A program made the position numbers and the translations under genes. Under the pieces are notes generated by a model that was given only the letters and a program-made list of their open reading frames with translations, searched no databases and was not told the origin of the DNA. A stretch of 8,338 nucleotides of DNA from Sulfurovum sp. (GTDB taxonomy: Bacteria; Campylobacterota; Campylobacteria; Campylobacterales; Sulfurovaceae), in NCBI GenBank assembly GCA_026983895.1, contig JALSTF010000215.1, positions 1-8,338 on the forward strand. The letters run 5' to 3'. Each line of letters begins with the position of its first letter. Position 1 is the first letter of the stretch. This document shows positions 1-6,589 of the stretch, piece by piece.

Positions 1-27
1 CACTTAGCCAAGGTCTCTGTGTTTGTG

Positions 28-63
28 GACGCGTATTATAGCACCGAACTTCTTCTTTGTCAA
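28..63 (-). promoter_or_regulatory. Consensus sigma-70 promoter firing leftward out of the window, stable-RNA type
   Basis: Read on the minus strand there is a perfect -35 TTGACA (58-63), a 17-bp spacer (41-57) and a perfect -10 TATAAT (35-40). The last three spacer bases are TGC, giving an extended -10 (TGnTATAAT). The start of transcription should fall near 26-30. The bases between the -10 and that point (ACGCGTCC) are GC-rich, a discriminator type known from stringently controlled rRNA and tRNA promoters. The upstream DNA is AT-tract rich, as in UP elements. The gene it drives lies beyond position 1. A tRNA or rRNA operon is the likeliest target, but this is inferred; a highly expressed protein gene is the alternative. 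The promoter call itself is strong because every element matches consensus. Confidence 0.85.
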
Positions 64-66
64 GGG

Positions 67-118
67 TTTTTCGGGAAAAATACTGAAAAATTCGGTTTTT
101 TTTGCTTTTTTGTTTTTT
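67..118. promoter_or_regulatory. Phased A/T tracts upstream of the left-edge promoter (UP-like, probably curved DNA)
   Basis: Six homopolymer tracts follow one another: T5 at 67-71, A5 at 76-80, A5 at 86-90, T8 at 96-103, T6 at 106-111 and T6 at 113-118. Most centres are about 9 to 11 bp apart, close to one helical turn, which is known to give intrinsic curvature. They lie directly upstream of the minus-strand -35 at 58-63, where UP elements and activator sites sit in rRNA promoters. A terminator role for the T-runs was considered, but no GC-containing stem precedes them. Confidence 0.6.
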
Positions 119-124
119 ACTTAC

Positions 125-153
125 ATTATATAGGCACTTTTATCTTTTTTAAA
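125..153 (-). promoter_or_regulatory. Possible second, upstream tandem promoter in the same direction
   Basis: On the minus strand a perfect TATAAT lies at 125-130, with TTTAAA (four of six matches to TTGACA) at 148-153 and a 17-bp spacer. It would start transcription near position 118 and read into the stronger promoter at 28-63, a tandem arrangement common for rRNA operons. The area is so AT-rich that a chance match is quite possible. Confidence 0.3.
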
Positions 154-448
154 AAATTTATTTTAATATCCTCTCAAAACAAGTGATATTTCTAATATAG
201 TAGGATCTAGGGCTCATTGTCATTAGGCCAAGGGCATCATAAATATCTCTGTCTCCTCACAACTTAAGGATATTCAGGATATCTGTAAGAAGCATTATTA
301 CAGAGCCGGAAAACGTTGCTCGCAAATATCGGAGCTCAAGCCTTCCTATTAAAGAGTGAAAGTGAGAAATATGGCTTAGTTTAATGGTATTGTGAAGGTA
401 AAAGATATGCGAAGATCTAGAAAGTCTTGCAAGCCAGTAAAGATGATT
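131..448. other. AT-rich intergenic stretch with no recognisable gene
   Basis: Between the left-edge promoter region and the stem-loop after aclA I see no supported gene. There is a T6A6 run at 145-156. A 7-bp stem lies at 282-288 paired with 298-304, with a 9-base loop and no T-run on either side, so it is not a terminator. A start-less open frame lies at 227-352 on the plus strand (about 41 codons, ending TAA) and another at 289-381, neither with a ribosome-binding site. They could be fragments of a decayed gene or chance. The plus-strand open frame from 392 is mostly antisense to aclA and is not counted as a gene. Confidence 0.5.
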
Positions 449-468
449 GCCAGACAAAACTGTCTGGC
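449..468 (-). terminator. Stem-loop after aclA, candidate transcription terminator
   Basis: GCCAGACA at 449-456 and TGTCTGGC at 461-468 form a perfect 8-bp stem with a 4-base loop, beginning 16 bases past the aclA stop. The bases after it on the minus strand (AATCATCTTTAC) are only moderately T-rich, so termination by this hairpin alone would be weak. It could instead protect the 3' end of the acl mRNA. It has no T-run on the plus side either. Its place right after the operon favours a 3'-end role. Confidence 0.5.
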
Positions 469-484
469 TGAAGAGTATAAAAGT

Positions 485-2308
485 CTATGCGATCGGTTCT
501 GCTTTAGGAACGTCATAAAGAATGTCGTCCATTGGATGTCTGTACATTGGCATAGCCAATCTTTTCTCATCAAGTACATGCCCGATGAATCCAATGGACC
601 TTCCTACGATGAAGAAGGCATTCAATGTACCAGATTCGATGAATTCATTGATCTCTTCCTCAGAGTAACCCAAGGCTCTCCACATATCAACCATCAGAAT
701 ACCGATGGTACCGTCCACATTAAGGATCAGGTTCTCTTTCTTGGAGGTAGTCAATGCTTCTACTGTTCTTGCATAATCAAGAAGCGGTGTTGCAGGGAAA
801 TGCTCAGCAGCGAAATTCATAAGTCCTGTCACTCTGAGGTCAGGGTTCTTCAGTGACTTGATACGGTGTCCGATACCAGGGATAGGCACACCCTCGCTTT
901 TCATATAGCTCAGGAACTCTGCCGGTGTCAGATCGTTGTCATCGGCATATTTGAAATATTTCGCCGCACCGTCGATGGCACCACCGAATCTCGGTCCAAT
1001 GGTTAAAAGACCTGTTACCAGCGCTTCAACTACGGATTTACCTGCTCTTGCTGTTACTTTTGCATTGTGCGCACCCGATACAGCCGGACCGTGATCAGCA
1101 ACAGTTTTAATAACGGTTTCGATAAACTCTGTCGCCCATTTCGGATACTGTTTCTTAAACCAGAGAAGGGAAATAACATCACCGATACCTTTTCCTGTAT
1201 CCGGTGTTGCCACTGAAGAGATAGGGAAACCGGCATAGGTCGCCTCTTCACCTCTGTCATCAGAGATCGTACAGATAAATTGCTTGGGTCTTCTGACTTT
1301 AGGTACGATCTTAAGTTCCGGCTCTTCAATCTCACCGATAATACCTTGTGCTTTGAGATCATTATAGACTTCTGCGATCGTTGCAGGAAGGTCATTAAAG
1401 GATGCCGGTACGTGAATACCCGCTTCCGCCATTGCCTTGTTCTTTGCTGCGGCTGTCTCTGCATCGGCATTTGCAGATGCACCGGCATGACCGAACTGCA
1501 CGCCTGAAGAGAAGTGCTTCGCGATCGTACCGATACACCATGCAATAATCGGCTTTTTAATACGGCCATCTTTCACCGCTTCGATCACTTTGTACTCTTC
1601 CGTACCACCCACTTCACCCAAGAGGATCATATATTTGACATCCGGGTTCTTTTCCATTCTGAGAAGATTGTCAATAAATACGGAACCGACGAATCTGTCA
1701 CCGCCGATCGCCACACCTTCGGCAATACCGTCAGCATTGATGGCGATAATGTTGGAAAGCTCATTAAAAAGCCCTCCTGAACGTGTCACAAGACCACAGG
1801 AACCTGCCCTGTGAAGCTTGGAATTGACGATATTTTCGATCGTACCGCCGATATTGGCGATCTTGAAGGCACCCGGAGCGATCGCACCGACAGTTGCAGG
1901 CCCAATGACGGTTACACCGGCATCTCTTGCCGCCTGATTCATCTTTCTAGCGAGTCTTTCTGGAATACCTTCTGCCGTGATCATGATCGTTTTGAACTGG
2001 TCGCCAAGTTCGAGTGCTTCCATAGTGACATCATATGCCGTTCTGAACGATGCAAAGTTCAGCAGTACATCTGCCTGCGGCTGTTCACTGACTGCATCGC
2101 CTGTGCTTTTATAAAGAGGGACCATGATCTCATCCGGTCCGTAAAAGAACTTTTCGAATTTATTCCCGCTGGTCGGTGCAACGATACCTGCAACCGAAGG
2201 TTTATCTCTGCCGATGGTATAGTCATAATCCAACATTCTTTGGATCGCTGTTTTGTTGTTGTTCCAGAAGATCGCCTGTGTATCTTTTGTAAATAATCTA
2301 TTTTCCAT
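485..2308 (-). CDS. aclA: ATP-citrate lyase, large (alpha) subunit AclA
   Basis: AclA carries the CoA-ligase alpha part and the citrate-synthase-like part of ATP-citrate lyase (citrate + CoA + ATP to acetyl-CoA + oxaloacetate), a cytoplasmic key enzyme of the reductive TCA cycle. Residues about 38-325 match the CoA-binding and ligase region, with the phosphohistidine in QFGHAGA (His274). Residues about 345-600 are citrate-synthase-like, with ADHGPAVSGAHN (His406), GIGHR (His481), Arg492 and LNVDG (Asp532). The spacings His-His 75 and His-Asp 51 equal those of human ACLY His900, His975 and Asp1026. The 607 residues fit the usual size of about 610. It begins 12 bases after the aclB stop, with AAGGGG overlapping that stop as ribosome-binding site, so the genes are co-transcribed. 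Stop is TAG. Complete and apparently functional. Confidence 0.97.
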   Translation of the reverse strand: MENRLFTKDTQAIFWNNNKTAIQRMLDYDYTIGRDKPSVAGIVAPTSGNKFEKFFYGPDEIMVPLYKSTGDAVSEQPQADVLLNFASFRTAYDVTMEALELGDQFKTIMITAEGIPERLARKMNQAARDAGVTVIGPATVGAIAPGAFKIANIGGTIENIVNSKLHRAGSCGLVTRSGGLFNELSNIIAINADGIAEGVAIGGDRFVGSVFIDNLLRMEKNPDVKYMILLGEVGGTEEYKVIEAVKDGRIKKPIIAWCIGTIAKHFSSGVQFGHAGASANADAETAAAKNKAMAEAGIHVPASFNDLPATIAEVYNDLKAQGIIGEIEEPELKIVPKVRRPKQFICTISDDRGEEATYAGFPISSVATPDTGKGIGDVISLLWFKKQYPKWATEFIETVIKTVADHGPAVSGAHNAKVTARAGKSVVEALVTGLLTIGPRFGGAIDGAAKYFKYADDNDLTPAEFLSYMKSEGVPIPGIGHRIKSLKNPDLRVTGLMNFAAEHFPATPLLDYARTVEALTTSKKENLILNVDGTIGILMVDMWRALGYSEEEINEFIESGTLNAFFIVGRSIGFIGHVLDEKRLAMPMYRHPMDDILYDVPKAEPIA

Positions 2309-2320
2309 TCTCTTTTCCCC

Positions 2321-3631
2321 TTACTTCTCTAATGCCATTCTAACGATGTCAGTCACGTGTGTTTCCGGCCCATAGACTTCAATATCGAGTCCCAATCTGT
2401 CAGCGGCTGCCTTGATGTCTTTCAAACCTTTCTCATAGTTCGGTCCGCCACGTCTTACATAGATCTTGGTTTTATGCGATTTGAGTTTTTCTGCATAGTC
2501 TTCGAATGCCTGGATAATACCTGTAAATGTTTTTGCAACATCGGTAAAATTCGCGATCGCACCGCCGATAATGAGAACCTTTCCTCTTGGGTCATCGTAT
2601 CGTGTCATCAGGTCGAAGATGGTCTCTGCATAGAACTTCGTTTCGCCTGTTGTAGGTCCGCCTGAGTACTCACCGTAGTTCGCCAAATCTTCAACACCGG
2701 CAAAATCTGCAATCGTATCTGCATAAACAACAGAGGCACCGCCTCCGGCAACCATCGTCCAGATACGGCCCATTGGGTTAAGGATAGTAAGCTTGAGTGA
2801 TGCACCGGACTTGCTGTCTGCTTCTGCAATCGCTTTTTCTTCCTCAGACATATCTTCCATACCAAAAGGTGTAGGGAACTCGATGTCGCCCCATGCATCT
2901 TTCATCATGAAGCCTGCCGTATCATCCAGCCTGGCAACAAGGTCAAGGATCGCCATTTCACCACCGTCGAGCATAACGATCGGGTTGATCTCGAGATAGG
3001 CAAAATTCATGTCTCTGTAGAATTTGAAGAACTGGATGGCGAACGATGCGAATGCTGCTTTATTTTCATCGGGAATATCTGCTGGAATATGTGATTTGAC
3101 CATTTTTTCCATATCTGCATCAGGCATATTGATAGGAATATGTACTTCATTGACCTTTTCATCCCATCCTTCTTCCACTTCCATACCGCCTTCTGCAGAC
3201 ATGTACAGTACATCATCTTCACCGACAGTCGTTGCAGAGATGTAATATTCCTGTTCCTGTGTATGCGGAGTGAACGGCTCTACGATAAAATGTGTAAGAT
3301 GGCCTTTTTCGCCTGAAAGAAGTGTAACATCATGCGACTGTTTCTCATCGATCCACTTTGCAGCATCTTCAAGTGTCACATCACCCGGCTTCTCCACTCT
3401 GAACAATACAAGGTCATTCTTGCCTCTTTTACCAAAGAGCATATCCGGTTTTGCGACCAGGGGTTCCTGTGTCAGCCATTCAAAACCATGTTCCTTCGCT
3501 TTCTCTCTCAGTTCATCGCCACTGGTAACCAATACTGATTTGAATCCATAATGAAAACCATCAAAATATTCATTCCAATGTTTCGCAAAAATTGCTTTAC
3601 CATCGTACTCTCTAATCGCTTTTTGAGCCAT
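2321..3631 (-). CDS. aclB: ATP-citrate lyase, small (beta) subunit AclB
   Basis: AclB is the ATP-grasp, succinyl-CoA-synthetase-beta-like half of ATP-citrate lyase; it binds ATP and citrate and serves phosphorylation of the AclA histidine. Residues 1-240 are the ATP-grasp part, including VAKPD (59-63), GKRGK (67-71), IVEPFTPH (116-123) and YLEINP (212-217). Residues about 280-436 are the flavodoxin-like ligase part, with MVAGGGASVVYAD (293-305), GEYSGGPT (320-327), IIGGAIANFTDVA (354-366) and VRRGGPNYEKGL (392-403). These motifs closely follow the N-terminal half of human ACLY. At 436 residues it is a little longer than the roughly 400 of Chlorobium AclB. The start has a strong AGGAG (3638-3642) six bases upstream. 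It is the first gene of the operon, with aclA next. Confidence 0.97.
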   Translation of the reverse strand: MAQKAIREYDGKAIFAKHWNEYFDGFHYGFKSVLVTSGDELREKAKEHGFEWLTQEPLVAKPDMLFGKRGKNDLVLFRVEKPGDVTLEDAAKWIDEKQSHDVTLLSGEKGHLTHFIVEPFTPHTQEQEYYISATTVGEDDVLYMSAEGGMEVEEGWDEKVNEVHIPINMPDADMEKMVKSHIPADIPDENKAAFASFAIQFFKFYRDMNFAYLEINPIVMLDGGEMAILDLVARLDDTAGFMMKDAWGDIEFPTPFGMEDMSEEEKAIAEADSKSGASLKLTILNPMGRIWTMVAGGGASVVYADTIADFAGVEDLANYGEYSGGPTTGETKFYAETIFDLMTRYDDPRGKVLIIGGAIANFTDVAKTFTGIIQAFEDYAEKLKSHKTKIYVRRGGPNYEKGLKDIKAAADRLGLDIEVYGPETHVTDIVRMALEK

Positions 3632-3750
3632 CGAGTTCTCCTTTAATTTAGTTCTTAATAGTTTAACACGAGATTGTTTTAACTTTTGTTTAGGTAATTC
3701 AAACTATAAGTAGAAAAAAAATATTGTGTATTTTAGAAACAGTTTGCCAC
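3632..3750 (-). promoter_or_regulatory. aclBA leader and probable promoter region
   Basis: This 119-bp AT-rich gap must hold the acl promoter unless the operon is read through from upstream. The best minus-strand candidates are a TGnTAAACT extended -10 at 3660-3668, giving a leader of about 20 bases, and TTATAG at 3704-3709 behind a T-rich stretch. Neither has a good -35, which is common in Campylobacterota. The gap also contains, on the minus strand, AAAATA-CACAA-TATTTT followed by further T residues (about 3714-3733), a weak all-A/T hairpin that might end the upstream operon. The ribosome-binding site AGGAG at 3638-3642 is clear; the promoter positions are not. Confidence 0.35.
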
Positions 3751-4836
3751 TCATTTTTTGCAAGAGCGGATTCCATAATATCTTAACTGGTATTTTTCCC
3801 GTTCATTCTTTGTATCGAAACAGTTCACACCCTGCGCTTTCAACTTTTTTGCAAGAGTGTATGGTACATAAATACGTCTGGCAAAATGTTTTTCAGGGTG
3901 GACACTGAATGCATACAGAGTTTTATGGAAAACAATGATCAATGCTGAGACAAACAGAAAAAGCATCACAATATAAAAACCGCGTCTGTACCATATCCGG
4001 AATTCAGGCAGCCGTACACGCAAAGAGTGGTTATATTGATCGAGCATTAAAATCACTGCCGGCAAAACATAGGGTGCGAAATCGGTCAAATAAATACGCT
4101 GCCGGATCGAAAGCAGCAGAGAGAATGCAAACGCCGTAAATGAAATATACCAGGTAAGGTTTTTCTTTCCCCTCAAAAGAATACGGTACATCGTATAGAA
4201 GAAATAAAGGAAGACCAGAGGAGAAAACAATGTCGCATAAAGGCCGAATATTTCAACAAAATGTCCGGAGGGACGTCCTCCTATCGCAATACCTTTCGCC
4301 AGATAGATGAAGGCTAGCAAAAATGCAAAAGCTGCAATGGCCAATTTTTTATCTTTGTGAATCAAACCGTAAAAGAAGAGTGCAATAAAAAAAATAATGG
4401 AAGCTTCATGGATAAAGAAAAGGGCCAGCATAATGAAGGGAAGCCATATTTTCCTGCCATTCTCATAGAGTAGTACGAAAAGTAACACCCATGGCAGGAC
4501 AAGGATCCCGATATTTGCTATCGTACTTCCCGTAATGATCCCCGGCAGCAACATAAAAATAAATGTTGCAAGATAGGCATCTTCCCGTTTTTCAAAATGC
4601 CTGCGGCTCAATTCATAAAAGAACCAAATACTTAAAAAACCAAAAAAGATGAAAAAAACACGCAGTCCGATAAACCCTGGAACATGTGCGCTGCTCCACT
4701 GTATCAAGTATGCGGCAGCGGTATGGGAGACATAAAGCATTTTTGCTTCATGCGGATTGATCGGTGTGGTAACAGACAGATAGAGAACAGCAAACACATA
4801 AAGCGGGAGGGCTATGAGGAAAGTCTGTTTTTTCAT
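3751..4836 (-). CDS. Polytopic membrane protein, possible GT-C-fold glycosyltransferase
   Basis: I do not recognise a named family. The 361-residue protein has about nine or ten hydrophobic segments (roughly 5-23, 57-75, 88-104, 106-124, 129-152, 165-182, 195-219, 228-243, 253-266, 286-304) and a basic, soluble C-terminal tail of about 55 residues containing two cysteines. The layout resembles GT-C membrane glycosyltransferases (ArnT/PMT-like): an acidic residue in the first outer loop (NPHEAK, 27-32), and an R-x-Y-L-x-D-x-x-P-Y-x-L-P stretch (247-259) similar to the conserved RYxLPxxP region. The GT-C call is an inference from topology and short motifs. It starts 11 bases after trpG with no good ribosome-binding site, suggesting translational coupling to trpG. 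It is the last gene of the mqnE-trpG run. Substrate unknown. Confidence 0.8.
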   Translation of the reverse strand: MKKQTFLIALPLYVFAVLYLSVTTPINPHEAKMLYVSHTAAAYLIQWSSAHVPGFIGLRVFFIFFGFLSIWFFYELSRRHFEKREDAYLATFIFMLLPGIITGSTIANIGILVLPWVLLFVLLYENGRKIWLPFIMLALFFIHEASIIFFIALFFYGLIHKDKKLAIAAFAFLLAFIYLAKGIAIGGRPSGHFVEIFGLYATLFSPLVFLYFFYTMYRILLRGKKNLTWYISFTAFAFSLLLSIRQRIYLTDFAPYVLPAVILMLDQYNHSLRVRLPEFRIWYRRGFYIVMLFLFVSALIIVFHKTLYAFSVHPEKHFARRIYVPYTLAKKLKAQGVNCFDTKNEREKYQLRYYGIRSCKK

Positions 4837-4847
4837 AAAATACGGAT

Positions 4848-5417
4848 TTAGAGTTTCAAAAAGTTGTCCAGCATTTCATGACCATATTCGCTCATGATCG
4901 ATTCCGGGTGGAACTGTACCCCGTATATCGGCTTGTTCTTGATCTGCAAGGACATGATCTCATCATCGTCTTTACTGTGCGAAGTAGCAATGATATTCTC
5001 CGGCAGTGTCTCTTTCTTTACTGTAAGCGAATGGTATCGTGTCGCCCTGAATTCTTCGGGAAGGTCTTTGAAAATAGGGGTTTGTGCATCCACAGCCACC
5101 TGTGAAGTTTTCCCGTGCATCATATGCTTGGCCCTGACCACCTCGCCGCCGAATGCCTGGGCGATACTCTGATGTCCCAGACAGATACCGAAGATCGGTG
5201 TCGTATCGGCAAACTCTCTGATGACATCCAATGTGACACCCGCATCGTCCGGCGTAGACGGTCCTGGAGAGAGAATGATCTTCTCAGGGTTAAGTGCCTT
5301 GATCTCTTCGATCGACATTTCATCGTTTCGGATCACTTTCAAGTCCGCACCAAGTTCTCTGCAATACTGTACGACGTTGTAGGTAAAACTGTCGTAGTTG
5401 TCTATCATTAATACCAT
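4848..5417 (-). CDS. trpG: Anthranilate synthase component II (glutamine amidotransferase), TrpG/PabA type
   Basis: This is a class I glutamine amidotransferase that releases ammonia from glutamine for TrpE, making anthranilate from chorismate in tryptophan synthesis; such subunits can also serve PabB for folate. It opens with IDNYDSFTYN (5-14). SPGPSTPDDAG (50-60) forms the oxyanion loop region, GICLGHQ (77-83) holds nucleophile Cys79, and GVQFHPES (166-173) supplies His170 and Glu172, so the triad is complete. At 189 residues it is a stand-alone domain of normal size. The first ATG is preferred because GAGGAAAG lies a few bases upstream; a second ATG three codons in is possible but spaced too far. 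No trpE or pabB lies in the window, so TrpG and PabA cannot be told apart here. It sits 51 bases after mqnE. Confidence 0.93.
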   Translation of the reverse strand: MVLMIDNYDSFTYNVVQYCRELGADLKVIRNDEMSIEEIKALNPEKIILSPGPSTPDDAGVTLDVIREFADTTPIFGICLGHQSIAQAFGGEVVRAKHMMHGKTSQVAVDAQTPIFKDLPEEFRATRYHSLTVKKETLPENIIATSHSKDDDEIMSLQIKNKPIYGVQFHPESIMSEYGHEMLDNFLKL

Positions 5418-5468
5418 AGTTCTTTCCTCATTCTCTCAACGTAAAGTTATTCTATCATTTTTACTATA

Positions 5469-6530
5469 TCAATAGACTTTAAGTTCATGATAGAGACTGT
5501 CCCTCTCAACCGGCTGAAATCCGGAATTCTTGATCATTGAAACAAAATCATCCAGGTGCATACCGTGTGCACTTGCTGCTCCCGCAGCGGACTGGATGGA
5601 CTCTTTCTCGATAGTGCCGTCCAGATCGTCCGCGCCGAACTCCTGGGCGATGAGTGCAAGGTTGATCGTCGATGTAGCCCAGTAGGCTTTGATATGAGGG
5701 ATATTACCCAACAAGATACGTGCAATGGCATAGGTTTTCAATATCTCTTGTCCTGTAGGGAATTCTTCAACCTTTAAAAAATTATTGTCCCGCTGATAGA
5801 CCAGAGGGATGAAAGCATTGAAACCGCCGCTTCTGTCCTGAAGATCGCGTAAGCGGATCATATGGTCGATGCGGTGTGCCCTGGTCTCTACATGTCCGAA
5901 AAGCATGGTCGCATTGCTCTGCCTGCCTCTTTGATGCCATTTTTCATGGATCTCCAACCATTGTTCAGAAGTTACTTTCCCTTTGCAGAGGTATTCCCTT
6001 ACTTTTTCATCGAAGATCTCCGCACCGCCGCCGGGCATGGAATCCACTCCATTCTCGATCATCAGATCGAGTACCTCATCATAAGAGAGTCCATACTCTC
6101 TTTTGAGAAAATCGATCTCCGCAGCGGTCATGGCCTTGATATGCACACGGGGAAACGATGCTTTGATCTTTCGGAATGCTCCCATGTACCACTCTACCCC
6201 GTCCTTGGGGTTGTGTGCAGAGACGATATGCATCTCTTTGGCACCATTGGCAACGGAGTTTTTAACGATATCGAGGATCTCTTCATGGCTCATGGTGTAC
6301 TGGTTGGGGTTCTTGCGGCTGGCAGAATAGGCACAGAATTTGCAGATATCGGCACAGACATTGGTGGGGTTGATATGGCGGTTGATATTGAAGTAGCTTT
6401 TGTTCCCGTATTTTTCCTGACGTATCCCATCAGCGAGTTCACCCAGGGTATAAAGGTCGAGATCATAAAGTGCCTCCCCCTCTTCCTGATTCAATCTCTC
6501 TTTGCTGCGTACCTTCTCTATTAAATCCAT
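5469..6530 (-). CDS. mqnE: Aminofutalosine synthase MqnE (radical SAM)
   Basis: MqnE joins the MqnA product 3-[(1-carboxyvinyl)oxy]benzoate to the S-adenosylmethionine-derived adenosyl radical, giving aminofutalosine in the futalosine route to menaquinone. The radical-SAM cluster motif C-x3-C-x2-C is at Cys59, Cys63 and Cys66, just after HINPTNVC. Further family motifs are HIKAMTAAEI (130-139), MPGGGAEIF (165-173), NATMLFGHVET (206-216), GGFNAFIPL (235-243) and GADDLDGTI (299-307). FIPL followed by Y/F, with the GADDLDG motif, favours MqnE over the related MqnC, which usually has an IPWTFQP-like stretch. The length of 353 fits. It heads the mqnE-trpG-membrane protein run and diverges from glnD. 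The ATG at 6530 has only a weak GGAT upstream; other nearby ATGs are out of frame. Confidence 0.95.
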   Translation of the reverse strand: MDLIEKVRSKERLNQEEGEALYDLDLYTLGELADGIRQEKYGNKSYFNINRHINPTNVCADICKFCAYSASRKNPNQYTMSHEEILDIVKNSVANGAKEMHIVSAHNPKDGVEWYMGAFRKIKASFPRVHIKAMTAAEIDFLKREYGLSYDEVLDLMIENGVDSMPGGGAEIFDEKVREYLCKGKVTSEQWLEIHEKWHQRGRQSNATMLFGHVETRAHRIDHMIRLRDLQDRSGGFNAFIPLVYQRDNNFLKVEEFPTGQEILKTYAIARILLGNIPHIKAYWATSTINLALIAQEFGADDLDGTIEKESIQSAAGAASAHGMHLDDFVSMIKNSGFQPVERDSLYHELKVY

Positions 6531-6589
6531 ATGTATTCATCCATAATTATTTTTGGGTATTATAACAGTAATAGATTAGGAGTTACTAA
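6531..6589. promoter_or_regulatory. Divergent promoter region of mqnE (minus) and glnD (plus)
   Basis: Only 59 bp separate the two start codons. On the minus strand, TGTTATAAT at 6559-6567 is an ideal extended -10 for mqnE, predicting a leader of about 20 bases; no good -35 is visible. On the plus strand the same bases offer TATTAT (6558-6563) or TATAAC (6561-6566) as a -10 for glnD, again with a leader of about 20 bases. The two promoters would therefore overlap and exclude each other's polymerase. The mqnE signal is convincing; the glnD one is a weaker inference. Confidence 0.6.
6578..6582 (+). promoter_or_regulatory. Ribosome-binding site fixing the GTG start of glnD
   Basis: AGGAG stands seven bases before GTG at 6590. 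The codon immediately upstream in frame is TAA (6587-6589), so translation cannot begin further left, and the first in-frame ATG comes only at codon 71. Together these settle GTG as the start. Confidence 0.85.

Noticed and set aside
76..118. T-runs on the plus strand as an intrinsic terminator
   Set aside because: No stable GC-containing stem precedes the T-runs; the phased-tract/UP explanation fits the adjacent promoter better.
257..457. 66-codon minus-strand open frame after aclA
   Set aside because: It begins with TTG inside the post-aclA stem-loop, lacks a ribosome-binding site and resembles no family I know.
392..856. 154-codon open frame on the plus strand
   Set aside because: Most of it is antisense to the strongly supported aclA, it has no ribosome-binding site, and the product is cysteine-rich without family features.
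1878..2560. GCGATCGC octamers (1878-1885 and 2553-2560), like the cyanobacterial HIP1 repeat
   Set aside because: Only two were noticed, both within coding sequence, and they follow from frequent Ile ATC/Asp/Ala codon combinations.
5862..6524. 220-codon plus-strand open frame opposite mqnE
   Set aside because: Antisense to mqnE, which has the radical-SAM motif and full family signature; the shadow protein has no recognisable domain.
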